From Acinetobacter bouvetii (lineage in GTDB: Bacteria > Pseudomonadota > Gammaproteobacteria > Pseudomonadales > Moraxellaceae), in contig NZ_CADDTS010000048.1 in assembly GCF_902753875.1 (NCBI RefSeq), positions 248,001-312,000 on the forward strand: a stretch of 64,000 bases of DNA, given 5' to 3'. Below, piece after piece: positions 46,747-56,729 of the stretch. The translations under genes and the position numbers were made by a program. The number at the start of each line of letters is the position of its first letter. Position 1 is the stretch's first letter. The notes beneath the pieces are model-generated. The model was not told the DNA's origin. It did no database searches and was given only the letters and a program-made list of their open reading frames with translations.

Positions 46747-47967
46747 ATGTTCCAACATGTTGATACTTATGCAGGTGATCCAATTCTTTCGCTGATGGAA
46801 GAATTTGGTAAAGATGAACGCACACAAAAAGTGAATTTGAGTATTGGACTTTATTACAATGAAGACAATATTGTGCCTCAATTAGATGCCGTTAAAGCTG
46901 CCTATAAAAACATTGAATCAAGCAATGATAAGGTCAAACTTTATTTGCCCATGGATGGTTTGAAGTCTTATAACCAGGCCACTCAGGCCTTGGTTTTGGG
47001 TGCAGACAGTCCTGCTCGACGCGACGGCCGTGCGGTAACCATTCAAACTTTAGGCGGTTCTGGTGCGCTGAAAGTCGGTGCTGATTTCTTAAAGAAATAT
47101 TTTCCGGAATCCGATGTCTGGGTCAGCCAGCCAACCTGGGAAAACCACATTGCCATTTTTAATGGTGCGGGTATTCATTCACACTTCTACCCTTATTTTG
47201 ATGCAGCAAGCAACGGCGTGAATGTACCAGCGATGCTGGAAAAATTAAACCAGCTTCCGGCAAAAAGTATTGTGTTATTACATCCTTGTTGCCATAACCC
47301 GACCGGTGCAGATTTAACGCCTGCGGAATGGGACCAAGTGATTGCTGTATTGCAAAAGCAGGATCTGATTCCTTTCCTCGACATTGCTTACCAGGGTTTT
47401 GGTCAAGGGCTTGAAGAAGATGCTTACGCGATTCGTGCTTTAGATCAAGCTGGAATGAATTTTATTGTCAGCAACTCATTCTCTAAAATTTTCTCGCTGT
47501 ATGGTGAACGTGTGGGCGGTCTGACTTTTGTCTGTGATGATCAAGCCACTGCACAAAAGGTCTTGGGTCAGTTAAAAGCGACTGTGCGTCGTATTTACTC
47601 TAGTCCGGCAACTACAGGGGCACTGTTGGTCGACAATGTGCTGCATGATGAGAAGCTTACAGCGATGTGGCAAGCTGAACTGCAAGACATGCGTGAACGG
47701 ATTATTAAAATGCGTCACCTTTTAAAAGATAAGCTCACTCAGGCTTTACCTGAACGTGATTTTAGCTATCTGGTGAAACAGCAAGGCATGTTTAGTTATA
47801 CTGGTTTAAGCGCTGAACAGGTGGATATTTTAAAAGATCAATATGGTATCTATCTGGTACGTAGTGGCCGTATGTGCGCTGCTGGCCTTAATTTAAGCAA
47901 TATTGATTATGTGGCTGAATCCATGGCCGCAGTGATCAAGGAAACAGAAATCAAAGCAACAGCTTAA
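46747..47967 (+). CDS. tyrB: Aromatic amino acid aminotransferase, TyrB/AspC type
   Basis: The 406 residues start at the ATG at 46747, behind AAGGATG. The class I aminotransferase pattern is [29 protein letters not shown] near residue 180, and PLP lysine K247 in [16 protein letters not shown]. It exchanges the amino group between aromatic or dicarboxylic acids and 2-oxo acids in the last step of Phe and Tyr synthesis. The AroG-type enzyme with an aromatic leader is 2.4 kb away in the other direction. The TyrB label rather than AspC is an inference from that and the general sequence. Confidence 0.85.
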   Translation: MFQHVDTYAGDPILSLMEEFGKDERTQKVNLSIGLYYNEDNIVPQLDAVKAAYKNIESSNDKVKLYLPMDGLKSYNQATQALVLGADSPARRDGRAVTIQTLGGSGALKVGADFLKKYFPESDVWVSQPTWENHIAIFNGAGIHSHFYPYFDAASNGVNVPAMLEKLNQLPAKSIVLLHPCCHNPTGADLTPAEWDQVIAVLQKQDLIPFLDIAYQGFGQGLEEDAYAIRALDQAGMNFIVSNSFSKIFSLYGERVGGLTFVCDDQATAQKVLGQLKATVRRIYSSPATTGALLVDNVLHDEKLTAMWQAELQDMRERIIKMRHLLKDKLTQALPERDFSYLVKQQGMFSYTGLSAEQVDILKDQYGIYLVRSGRMCAAGLNLSNIDYVAESMAAVIKETEIKATA

Positions 47968-47980
47968 TTTTGCCAAATAA

Positions 47981-48007
47981 AAAACGGGCGATCTGCCCGT
48001 TTTTTAT
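47981..48007. terminator. Terminator shared by tyrB and the class III alcohol dehydrogenase gene
   Basis: AAAACGGGC and GCCCGTTTT pair around GATCT, with A and T tracts on the two sides. It can act on both convergent transcripts. Confidence 0.9.
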
Positions 48008-48038
48008 TTTCATGGAAGCTTAATCTTCAAATGGAAAA

Positions 48039-49208
<1,170 letters not shown>

Positions 49209-49276
49209 TTATTGTCAGATTCAACCTATAACATGGTGATAATATGTACTTATAACTTTATGACTTCATAACAATT

Positions 49277-50836
49277 ATGCAGATTACACCATACATGCAT
49301 GCTGTCATGTTTGCTTTTATACTTTTTACAATGACGGGGTGCATTTTGTCGAAGAATGAATCACAAAAGCAGTCTCCCATTCAGGTTCATGCTGAACACT
49401 GGTTAAACGGTTCAAATGTCGATACACAATTAAATCAGGGGTTAACGGCTTATCTGGCGCTGGATGATGCCTTTATCAGTATCGCCTCACGACTGCATCT
49501 GATTAATAAGGCACAACATAATCTCGATTTGCAATATTACATTTGGGAAGATGATTCAATCGGTCAACTGATGCTGGCAGAACTGCTCAAAGCTGCTGAT
49601 CGCGGGGTCAAAGTTCGTTTATTGATTGATGATCAAAATGGTTCTCAACTCGATGCGACCTTAAAACAATTGGCTCAGCATCCCAATTTTGAAATTAAAA
49701 TCTTCAATCCATATACCTTTAGATTTAGATCATTGCGTATGTTTGATTATGTGTTCCGTTTTAATCAAATCAATCACCGTATGCACAATAAGCTGATTAT
49801 TGCCGATGGTGCCATTGCGGTGACTGGTGGACGCAATATCAGCCGTGAATATTTTGAAGCCAGTGACAATTTCCAGTTTACCGATATGGATATTTTGTTC
49901 TACGGCACGGCTGTGCATCAGGCCAATCAGGTCTTTCATCAGTTCTGGAATAATGATTTAAGTTATTCAGTGCCACAGCTTTTGGGTAACAGCAAACCTG
50001 GACAGCTCTCCAAATTACGCAAATATTATGAACTGACTGCACTGCAAAAAGATCAGTTAAAAAGACGAATTGAATTTGCAGAAAAACAGGTCAATGAACA
50101 TTTAAATGACCGTCCTATCAACTGGGCAAAAGCATATTTTGTAGCCGATTCTCCGGAGAAAATTCGCGGTCAGGCCAGTCAGGATCAACTGATTTATCGA
50201 CAAATCTTCAAGATTATGGGGGAACCAAAACAGCACATGGAGCTGGTTTCCGCCTATTTTGTTCCGACCCGCAAAGGCACGGATTATTTAGCCAAACTGG
50301 CGAACAATAAAGTCAAAGTCCGGGTATTGACCAATTCATTTCTAGCCAATGATGTACCATTGGTGCATGCTTTTTATAAAAAATACCGTCATGATTTACT
50401 GCAAAGTGGCGTAAAACTGTACGAGTTTAAACCCTATATCGAGCGCAATAAGCGTACCTGGTATGAAGTAGTCACCGGCAACGTGATTCCTGCCAAAGGT
50501 AAAAATGCGTCCAGTTTGCATGCCAAATTTTTTGATATTGATGGCATGGTGTTTATTGGTTCATTTAATTTTGACCCGCGTTCTGCCAACTTAAACAGCG
50601 AAGTGGGCTTGGTGGTTGAATCTGATATTTTACAAAATCAGATTTCAACCTCGCTGGACAAATATTTACCGCAGATTGCCTATGAACTCAAACTCAACCC
50701 ACAGGGTGAAGTCATTTGGCTGGATCATCGTAAAGATGGTACTACTATTGAATATTTACATGATCCCGAAACGACCAGATTCCAGCGTTTTAGTACAAAA
50801 ATTGTTTCATACTTCCCAATTGAATGGATGATGTAA
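49277..50836 (+). CDS. Phospholipase D/cardiolipin synthase family lipoprotein, ClsC-like
   Basis: The 519 residues start with a lipoprotein signal whose Cys22 lies in MTGCIL. Two HKD domains follow: HNKLIIADGAIAVTGGRNIS near residue 170 and SLHAKFFDIDGMVFIGSFNFDPRS near 415. Two HKD motifs form one active site for phosphatidyl transfer or phospholipid hydrolysis. ClsC-type cardiolipin synthases are this length. The lipid anchor suggests it acts from the periplasmic side of a membrane. No ymdB-like partner is adjacent. The gene is convergent with the methyltransferase gene. Confidence 0.85.
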   Translation: MQITPYMHAVMFAFILFTMTGCILSKNESQKQSPIQVHAEHWLNGSNVDTQLNQGLTAYLALDDAFISIASRLHLINKAQHNLDLQYYIWEDDSIGQLMLAELLKAADRGVKVRLLIDDQNGSQLDATLKQLAQHPNFEIKIFNPYTFRFRSLRMFDYVFRFNQINHRMHNKLIIADGAIAVTGGRNISREYFEASDNFQFTDMDILFYGTAVHQANQVFHQFWNNDLSYSVPQLLGNSKPGQLSKLRKYYELTALQKDQLKRRIEFAEKQVNEHLNDRPINWAKAYFVADSPEKIRGQASQDQLIYRQIFKIMGEPKQHMELVSAYFVPTRKGTDYLAKLANNKVKVRVLTNSFLANDVPLVHAFYKKYRHDLLQSGVKLYEFKPYIERNKRTWYEVVTGNVIPAKGKNASSLHAKFFDIDGMVFIGSFNFDPRSANLNSEVGLVVESDILQNQISTSLDKYLPQIAYELKLNPQGEVIWLDHRKDGTTIEYLHDPETTRFQRFSTKIVSYFPIEWMM

Positions 50837-50843
50837 TGACATG

Positions 50844-51458
50844 TTAATGACATTGAAATAGGCACAGACCTTTTATTTCCAATGGAAGCTCAACATGGAA
50901 TCCGGACTGTTGTAAACATTGTATATGCTCGTCTTTAGACATATAGAGATCTGGATTCGTCATAGCGCCTTCGGCATACAAATGGTCACAGACCAAATAG
51001 CAGGCACCGGCTTTGAGCAGCTTGTTTTTGACGATTTTATGAAAATCCAGTGCATAAGCTTTATGGCGTAATTCATGTAATGCTTGGTGGATGATGACCA
51101 GATCATATTGGGCTAATGCATCTGCCCAGCCTGTCTGTTTAAAATCTCCCACCCTATAATCAGCTCGTTCCAGCTCATGAGTGAGCAACTTACTTCTAGA
51201 TAGCTTATGCATGGCTTCGGAAAAATCAAAGGCGCTATAGTGAATATCAGGACATCGTCCTAATACATGTTTCGCCAGATCTCCCGGACCTGAACCAATT
51301 TCCAGTATTTCTACGCGTTGTTGTTGCTGGATCAACGTCGCATAATAATCAAAAAATTGGACTCGCCAGGGTCTTTTCAGATTGACTTCGTTGGCCCACT
51401 GCGCTGCATCATCAGGATTTCTCAGATTGATTGGGCTAAGGACTTCTTTTATGCACAT
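50844..51458 (-). CDS. Class I SAM-dependent methyltransferase
   Basis: The 204 residues carry the SAM-binding motif I VEILEIGSGPGDLAKHV near residue 52, motif II YSAFDFSEAMHKLSRS, and YDLVIIHQALHEL (acidic-loop and post-motif). The substrate cannot be predicted. A weak or absent ribosome site before the start at 51458 leaves the N-terminus uncertain. It overlaps no neighbour and probably forms its own transcript. Confidence 0.82.
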   Translation of the reverse strand: MCIKEVLSPINLRNPDDAAQWANEVNLKRPWRVQFFDYYATLIQQQQRVEILEIGSGPGDLAKHVLGRCPDIHYSAFDFSEAMHKLSRSKLLTHELERADYRVGDFKQTGWADALAQYDLVIIHQALHELRHKAYALDFHKIVKNKLLKAGACYLVCDHLYAEGAMTNPDLYMSKDEHIQCLQQSGFHVELPLEIKGLCLFQCH

Positions 51459-51602
51459 TTTTTATTGAGTTATAGTGAGTTGAATAGTATTTATACAAAA
51501 TTTCGATCAATCCCTGCAAATGTTTTACTCCCACCTTGCTTTGCTTTAACATTCCACTTTTCGAGTATTTAACTCACTCTCTCCCGATCGTGACCTTCTG
51601 CA

Positions 51603-52040
51603 ATGCAATTTTTTGATTTAAGCCGGCAATTTAATTTAAGTGACATTTTAACGCCCTATAAAACCCTTGAAGAGTTAGGCGCTCAAGAGTGGTTTTTAGC
51701 GAAAGTTCGTGTGGAGCATGATTGTCAGTCCAATTCTGAGCTGATTGAAGGTCAGGTGGTTTTAAAATCCAGTGAAAATGTGCAGCTGGAACTGGAATGG
51801 CTGATTCAGGATACAGGTTTTGAGCTGCAAGTGCTGTTTAAAGGCATTGAAACCGAAGCCAGTGAAGAAACGCTGGTCATGGTCAAGGGCGCAAAAATAA
51901 TTGATGCCCATCAACAGGTGATTTCTGCGCAAGCCTTAAGTTTATGGATTGATGGCACCTTGCTGCCAATGTTACCCAATATTCGTAAAGAAATTAAAGC
52001 CCGTTTAAATTTATGGGACTATGTTGAATATGATGGCTAG
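51603..52040 (+). CDS. Hypothetical protein, 145 aa
   Basis: The 145 residues have no signal peptide or membrane span. The sequence is acidic, with alternating strand-like segments (KVRVEHDCQSNSELIEGQVV; LELEWLIQDTGFELQVLFKG) that suggest a beta-rich cytosolic fold, and ends in an Arg/Lys-rich helix and DYVEYDG. I recognise no family. It is divergent from the methyltransferase gene and convergent with the MocR-type gene. Confidence 0.65.
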   Translation: MQFFDLSRQFNLSDILTPYKTLEELGAQEWFLAKVRVEHDCQSNSELIEGQVVLKSSENVQLELEWLIQDTGFELQVLFKGIETEASEETLVMVKGAKIIDAHQQVISAQALSLWIDGTLLPMLPNIRKEIKARLNLWDYVEYDG

Positions 52041-52057
52041 TTTTTGCTGTTTTTAAC

Positions 52058-53452
52058 TCAGTTAATAGCAGTGTGTGAATAAGTTTTCATGGCATTTTCC
52101 AGTACATCAAAAACTTTCTTATCAATACATTGCGCCACATTGAAACGCATGAATTGCCCGGCTTGTGCAGACTGACTGAATGAATTTCCGGGTGCCAGAA
52201 TGATGCCCTGTTGTAAGCAGATTTTAGAAAGTTTTGAAGCATCCATATGTTGCGGCAATCTACACCATAAAAATATGCCTGCTTTCGGTACAGTCCAAGG
52301 ATAAATCTCTAACTGGGCAAGCCTTTGAATCGTCTCATTGGTGGCTTTAATCAATTGTTTTTTTAACCACTCCAAATGTTTGGGATAGCTGCTATCCATC
52401 AGTGATTGATAGATGATTTCTGCATTCAGATTACTGTTACTGAAGTGGATTGCGATTTTTAAATCAATCAATTTTTCAATGTTTTCTAAATTACTCAGAA
52501 TATAACCACAGCGCACAGCGGCAGACAGCGTTTTGGTAAAACTGCCAATCTGAATCACATGGGAAAGCCCTGAGAGTGCCGCATATCGGGGGGCAGGTAA
52601 ATATTCAAAATCGGAAAAAATTTCATCTTCAATAATCAGCATATTGGCCTGCTCGGCCATTCGGGCAATCTGATAAGCCGTTGCTAAGGAAAGTGTCGCG
52701 CCTGTAGGATTATGGATACCTGAATTGGTCAGATATATTTTAGGTTTTAACTGCAGCGCTTGGGCAAAATGCTCCAGATCCGGCCCCTGTTCCGTAAATG
52801 GAATTGCGACAGCGCGTAAATGATGCGCTTGAATCAAGGCCTGAAAATTGAAATAACATGGGTCATCCAGCAGCACAATATCACCCGGCTGCAATAATAA
52901 TCTAAAAATCAGATCAATCGATTGTGTTGCTGAATCAGTAATCAGAATCTGATTAGGATGAACTTTTAAATCGTAACTTTCCTTTTTGCGGACGAGATAT
53001 TGTCTGAGTGGCAGATGTCCATGTGGAAGCGCATAATCAATTAACAGCGATCCTTCTGATTTTGCTGCTATTTTTAAGGCTTTACGAATGGTCTGTTCAG
53101 GCATCCAGTCCGGGGGTAACCAGCCACAGCCCGGTTTGAGCACGGCATTTTTTGCTTCTAAAGATTGTCTGGAAATCCACAGCGGATCAATTTCCCGGTC
53201 ATACTGAATATGCTGTTCAATAGGAATTGGTTGCACGGGTTTACCTAGAATGTAATATCCAGCCCCTGCTCTGGATTCGATGATGCCTTCTGCGACCAGT
53301 CGTGCATAAGCTTCTACAATGGTAGAAACCGAATAATTTAATTGCTGCGCATATTGACGCACTGAAGGTAAACGTGAGCCTGCGATTAGACTTTTGTTAT
53401 TTATATTCTGTTTTATAAGCTGAATGACTATTTCAATCTTTGTTTGGGTCAT
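52058..53452 (-). CDS. MocR/PdxR-type regulator adjacent to an EamA exporter
   Basis: The 464 residues from the ATG at 53452 have an N-terminal GntR helix-turn-helix (SRLPSVRQYAQQLNYSVSTIVEAYARL, about 26-52) and an aminotransferase domain with PLP lysine K307 in GSFTKTLSA, NPTGA at 248-252 and IEDEIFSDFEY at 274-284. It probably senses PLP or an amino acid and controls the divergent EamA gene. A short perfect palindrome (ACAGTT-C-AACTGT at 53466-53478) lies between them near its start, a plausible operator. Confidence 0.87.
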   Translation of the reverse strand: MTQTKIEIVIQLIKQNINNKSLIAGSRLPSVRQYAQQLNYSVSTIVEAYARLVAEGIIESRAGAGYYILGKPVQPIPIEQHIQYDREIDPLWISRQSLEAKNAVLKPGCGWLPPDWMPEQTIRKALKIAAKSEGSLLIDYALPHGHLPLRQYLVRKKESYDLKVHPNQILITDSATQSIDLIFRLLLQPGDIVLLDDPCYFNFQALIQAHHLRAVAIPFTEQGPDLEHFAQALQLKPKIYLTNSGIHNPTGATLSLATAYQIARMAEQANMLIIEDEIFSDFEYLPAPRYAALSGLSHVIQIGSFTKTLSAAVRCGYILSNLENIEKLIDLKIAIHFSNSNLNAEIIYQSLMDSSYPKHLEWLKKQLIKATNETIQRLAQLEIYPWTVPKAGIFLWCRLPQHMDASKLSKICLQQGIILAPGNSFSQSAQAGQFMRFNVAQCIDKKVFDVLENAMKTYSHTAIN

Positions 53453-53465
53453 GACCAAGGTACCA

Positions 53466-53478
53466 ACAGTTCAACTGT
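53466..53478. promoter_or_regulatory. Palindrome in the MocR/EamA divergent region
   Basis: ACAGTT-C-AACTGT is a perfect palindrome about one central base, located 14 bases upstream of the MocR-type gene and 105 bases before the EamA gene. Operator function is inferred from position. Confidence 0.35.
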
Positions 53479-53582
53479 ACTGCTTAATTTAGCATAACAG
53501 TAATCATAAATTGTATTGCCCTGTATATGTCAGCGCTATTTTTTTCTCGTTAAATTGTTCTAAATTTAATGAGAAATAACCA

Positions 53583-54446
53583 ATGAACAGAACAAATATC
53601 GGCTGGATAAACGGGTTGCTGGGCGTGGTGATTTTTGCAGGTTCGATGCCGGCAACCCGAATTGCAGTAAGCGGTTTTAGTCCTACATTTTTAACTGCCA
53701 TTCGTGCAAGCATTGCAGCCGTGTTAGCGCTCTTGTGTTTGCTCTGGTTTAAACAGCAGCGTCCTCAAGCTGATCAGTACAAATCCCTGATCATTGTTAG
53801 TCTGGGTGTAGTCGTCGGATTTCCTTTATTTAGTGCACTGGCCTTACAAAACATAGCTGCCTCTAGAGCTTTGGTGTTTGTGGCTTTGCTTCCACTTTGC
53901 ACGGCCATATTCGGCGTGATGAGAGCCGGTGAGCATCCGAATGCAAAGTTCTGGTTATTTACCCTGCTAGGCAGCGGTTTTGTGGTGGCTTTTATGCTGA
54001 TCAATGATCATTCACAGCATTTATCTAAAGGTGATCTGTATATGATTGCAGCGGTTCTGGCATGTGGTCTGGGTTATGCAGAAGGTGGACATTTATCCAA
54101 AACCTTGGGCGGATGGCAAGTAATCTGCTGGGCACTGATTGTTGCCTTCCCTCTTATGTTGATTTTAACGCTGTACTATTTTCCGGATAATTTTGCTGAC
54201 GTGTCTTATTCTGCTTATGCAGGTCTGGCTTATGTCTCCCTATTCAGCATGCTGATTGGTTTTTTCTTCTGGTATAAAGGTCTAGCCATGGGTGGAATTG
54301 CGAAAGTCGGACAAATCCAGCTGATCCAGCCCTTTATAGGCTTAACCCTCTGTGCAGTCATTCTGGGAGAAAGCATCAGTGTAGAGATGATTCTGGTGTG
54401 TATTGCCGTGGTGATGTGTGTCATGTTGGCAAAAGGATTTGCCTAA
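53583..54446 (+). CDS. EamA-family DMT exporter
   Basis: The 287 residues form ten hydrophobic spans in two EamA repeats; GSMPATRIAVSGFSPTFLTAIRA near residue 21 and GLAYVSLFSMLIGFFFWYKGLA near 218 are typical. It would export an amino acid or related metabolite. Genes of this type commonly sit next to MocR-type regulators, as here. The substrate is unknown. Confidence 0.83.
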   Translation: MNRTNIGWINGLLGVVIFAGSMPATRIAVSGFSPTFLTAIRASIAAVLALLCLLWFKQQRPQADQYKSLIIVSLGVVVGFPLFSALALQNIAASRALVFVALLPLCTAIFGVMRAGEHPNAKFWLFTLLGSGFVVAFMLINDHSQHLSKGDLYMIAAVLACGLGYAEGGHLSKTLGGWQVICWALIVAFPLMLILTLYYFPDNFADVSYSAYAGLAYVSLFSMLIGFFFWYKGLAMGGIAKVGQIQLIQPFIGLTLCAVILGESISVEMILVCIAVVMCVMLAKGFA

Positions 54447-54565
54447 AATCCCCCTGAATGACCAGTCAGGAGAATCAACAAAGAGTAATTTCTATTCATG
54501 TTTAAATGATCCATGTAAATGTCAGGTTACTGAATAATCTTTAAAAATAAAAAAGGAAAATAAAA

Positions 54566-55048
54566 ATGAATGTTCAACAATGGCAGCACATTTGCAAAGT
54601 CGTGAATGATGCGCAGCGTGCTGCCATGCACTGTTCGATAGCAACGGTCGATCAAGATTTACAGCCCTCCATTTGCCCTATCGGCACCTTATTTTTAAGG
54701 GACAATCAGAGCGGTTTTTTCTTTGATCGTTATGCGGAGTCTTTCAAAGAAAATTTGCCACATAACAACAAGGCCTGCATCCAGGCGATTAACAGCAGCC
54801 GTATGTTTTGGCTCAAGTCTTTATTGAAAGGCCAGTTTAGCGATTATCCTGGTGTACGCCTCTATGTTGAAATCGGTGATCTTCGTCCTGCCAATCCGGA
54901 CGAGCTGCATCAAGTTTCCAGACGGATTCACAGTCTACAATGGACCAAGGGCAGTCAATTGATCTGGTCCGATTTTAGCCATGTGCGAGACTTTAGCGTG
55001 CAGGCTTTTAAATGGGTGCAATATCCCCAAATGACGCCATTCGCCTAA
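54566..55048 (+). CDS. Pyridoxamine-5'-phosphate-oxidase-fold protein
   Basis: The 160 residues have a split beta-barrel of the PNPOx-like type (AMHCSIATVDQDLQPSICPIGTLFL, near residues 20-45; GVRLYVEIGDLRPANPDEL, near 96-115). These proteins bind FMN or F420 or haem. They are not necessarily PLP-forming enzymes. AAGGA precedes the ATG. It follows the EamA gene by 119 bases, near a PLP-dependent regulator, which might mean a vitamin B6 connection, but that is speculative. Confidence 0.7.
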   Translation: MNVQQWQHICKVVNDAQRAAMHCSIATVDQDLQPSICPIGTLFLRDNQSGFFFDRYAESFKENLPHNNKACIQAINSSRMFWLKSLLKGQFSDYPGVRLYVEIGDLRPANPDELHQVSRRIHSLQWTKGSQLIWSDFSHVRDFSVQAFKWVQYPQMTPFA

Positions 55049-55069
55049 AAAAGACTGATTAAAACCTAC

Positions 55070-55663
55070 TTATAGTAAGCCTATTTCCTTAAATAACTGA
55101 GCATAAGCTTCGGCTTTTTTGTCTACAGCCAAAGGATAGGCGCGTGATGACGATGGCATACGATAAAGCGTCAGCTCTCGTTCAGCAAAATAGGCTGTAG
55201 AGGGTTGAGCAATTTGAGGTTTCGTCGTCTGTTCTGGCATGGACAGTATTAAGGTGTCTGTGGCTTTATCGCCCGTGGTCATAATGCTGTGACAGAGTGG
55301 AATTTGCTGTAGTAATTTAGCTAAATCAGTCGCTTGAGCAATCTGCAGAAATTTATCTGAGGCATTGCCTTTCAGGCGAATGACTTGATAAGCAGTATCA
55401 AAAATCGCGATGCCTTTCTCTGTTAAAAACTCACGAATTTGTTGTTCTTTAAAGTTTTTATTTTCAATATCCAGAAAGTGCTCTTTATTTTGAAAGAACA
55501 CCAGACCAAAGATTTTCCACATATCATTTTGATAATTAGGATAATAAAATTCCATCTTCCAGCGTGTTTTAGGTGGCGGAAAACTTCCCAACATCAATAA
55601 CTTGGCATTGCTAGGTAGAAATGGTTCGAGTGGATGGGTTTCGATTTCTGATTCTGTCAACAT
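55070..55663 (-). CDS. Uracil-DNA glycosylase-fold protein, HDG-like
   Basis: The 197 residues contain KLLMLGSFPPPKTRWKMEFYY near residue 22 and MWKIFGLVF near residue 48, matching family 6 uracil-DNA-glycosylase-like (hypoxanthine-DNA glycosylase) proteins, plus HSIMTTGDKATDT and a late YRMPSSSRAY. It may excise deaminated bases, though the expected catalytic Asn/Asp arrangement is not clear to me. It lies 29 bases downstream of the SGNH hydrolase gene and probably shares its transcript. Confidence 0.6.
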   Translation of the reverse strand: MLTESEIETHPLEPFLPSNAKLLMLGSFPPPKTRWKMEFYYPNYQNDMWKIFGLVFFQNKEHFLDIENKNFKEQQIREFLTEKGIAIFDTAYQVIRLKGNASDKFLQIAQATDLAKLLQQIPLCHSIMTTGDKATDTLILSMPEQTTKPQIAQPSTAYFAERELTLYRMPSSSRAYPLAVDKKAEAYAQLFKEIGLL

Positions 55664-55692
55664 AGTAATTTATTTATCAATATCGAAGATAA

Positions 55693-56403
55693 TTAAAACA
55701 TTTTACGGATATGATGTGCCACTTGTTCAGCCCAAAGTGCGTAAATTTCCTTGCTGGGATGAAATCCATCCACGGCCATTTCCAGATTTAGACGTTTAAA
55801 CCGTTCCAGATCATATTCAATCCATTGCATATTGGCTTGTGAATGGACAAATTTCCCTAGTTTTTGATTCATGCTTTTAGAATATTGACCGAATAACCAG
55901 GCCAGTGGATTAGGCAAGGCAGGAAACATATTCATCGGTGGCACACCGGAGGCAATAACTAATTCAGGTGTGAATTTCTGATTGATTTGCGCATAAAGTT
56001 GCTGCTGTTGTTTAATCCAGGCTTGAGGAGAGGTCAGTTTGTTAATGTCATTCACTCCGACCGAGGTAATCACCACATCAAAGTGTTGAGCTGACATGTT
56101 TTTCGCTGTTTTAATTACTTGTCCAGTAGTATGACCAGTTGTGGCTTCAAGCTGATAATAGATTTCATAGACATCTTTTAACTGCTGCAATACTGCACCG
56201 AGTAAAGCATCTTGCTGAATTTTCACCCCGACTCCTGCGGCTGCAGAATCTCCTAAAATTAAAACAGACAATGCTTTTCCTGTTCCAATCGTACCCTGAC
56301 GCTCGCCATCGGGTTCTGCTAAACGTAAGGTATTTTTTTTAACGGCATTGCCCTGAATGATCAGCGATGGAATAAGTGCAATCGTTGAAAGTTTTAATAA
56401 CAT
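55693..56403 (-). CDS. SGNH/GDSL-family hydrolase
   Basis: The 236 residues have the SGNH blocks: GDSAAAGVGV near residue 51 (nucleophile Ser53), SVGVNDINK near 113 (Asn site) and DGFHPSKEIYALWAE near 213 (Asp and His). The hydrophobic start MLLKLSTIALIPSLIIQGNAV suggests export. It is an esterase or lipase-like enzyme of unknown substrate. The glycosylase gene follows closely. Confidence 0.82.
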   Translation of the reverse strand: MLLKLSTIALIPSLIIQGNAVKKNTLRLAEPDGERQGTIGTGKALSVLILGDSAAAGVGVKIQQDALLGAVLQQLKDVYEIYYQLEATTGHTTGQVIKTAKNMSAQHFDVVITSVGVNDINKLTSPQAWIKQQQQLYAQINQKFTPELVIASGVPPMNMFPALPNPLAWLFGQYSKSMNQKLGKFVHSQANMQWIEYDLERFKRLNLEMAVDGFHPSKEIYALWAEQVAHHIRKMF

Positions 56404-56472
56404 AAATCATGGGAGTCACTATGAAGTCATGAGCAATATATGCTGTTATGGCTTGAAATGCATTGACCCAAT

Positions 56473-56643
56473 CTACATCTGCCCCTCATAGATCTGCAGA
56501 TTTTTCAGATCAATCGGGGCAATAGCAACAAAAGCTGAACCCTGTGCCTTCTGGCACTGTTTGCAATAACAGACATAAATATTCTGAATCTCTTGTTTTA
56601 TCCGGATTTGAACGCCACCACACAAGCAGGATGCTTTATACAT
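56473..56643 (-). pseudogene. C-terminally truncated GFA/CENP-V fold gene
   Basis: A 56-residue frame behind AAGGAG starts MYKASCLCGGVQI. CLCGG and CYCKQCQKAQGSAF are the zinc-binding cysteine motifs of glutathione-dependent formaldehyde-activating (GFA) family proteins. Intact members are about 110-140 residues with a second half that is missing here after IYEGQM. The frame ends about 70 bases before the SGNH gene and is too short for most ORF calls. It may be a shortened protein or a relic. Confidence 0.6.
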
Positions 56644-56677
56644 CAATCAGATCTCCTTGGCATTTCACATTGGGTAC

Positions 56678-56712
56678 CGAAAAAAAAATAAGCCTGTTCA
56701 GGCTTATTTTTC
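56678..56712. terminator. Terminator downstream of the MHS transporter
   Basis: AATAAGCC at 56687-56694 and GGCTTATT at 56701-56708 pair around TGTTCA with A and T tracts at both sides. It lies just past the transporter stop on the minus strand. Confidence 0.88.
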
Positions 56713-56729
56713 TGGGGGGTGCTTGGCTT

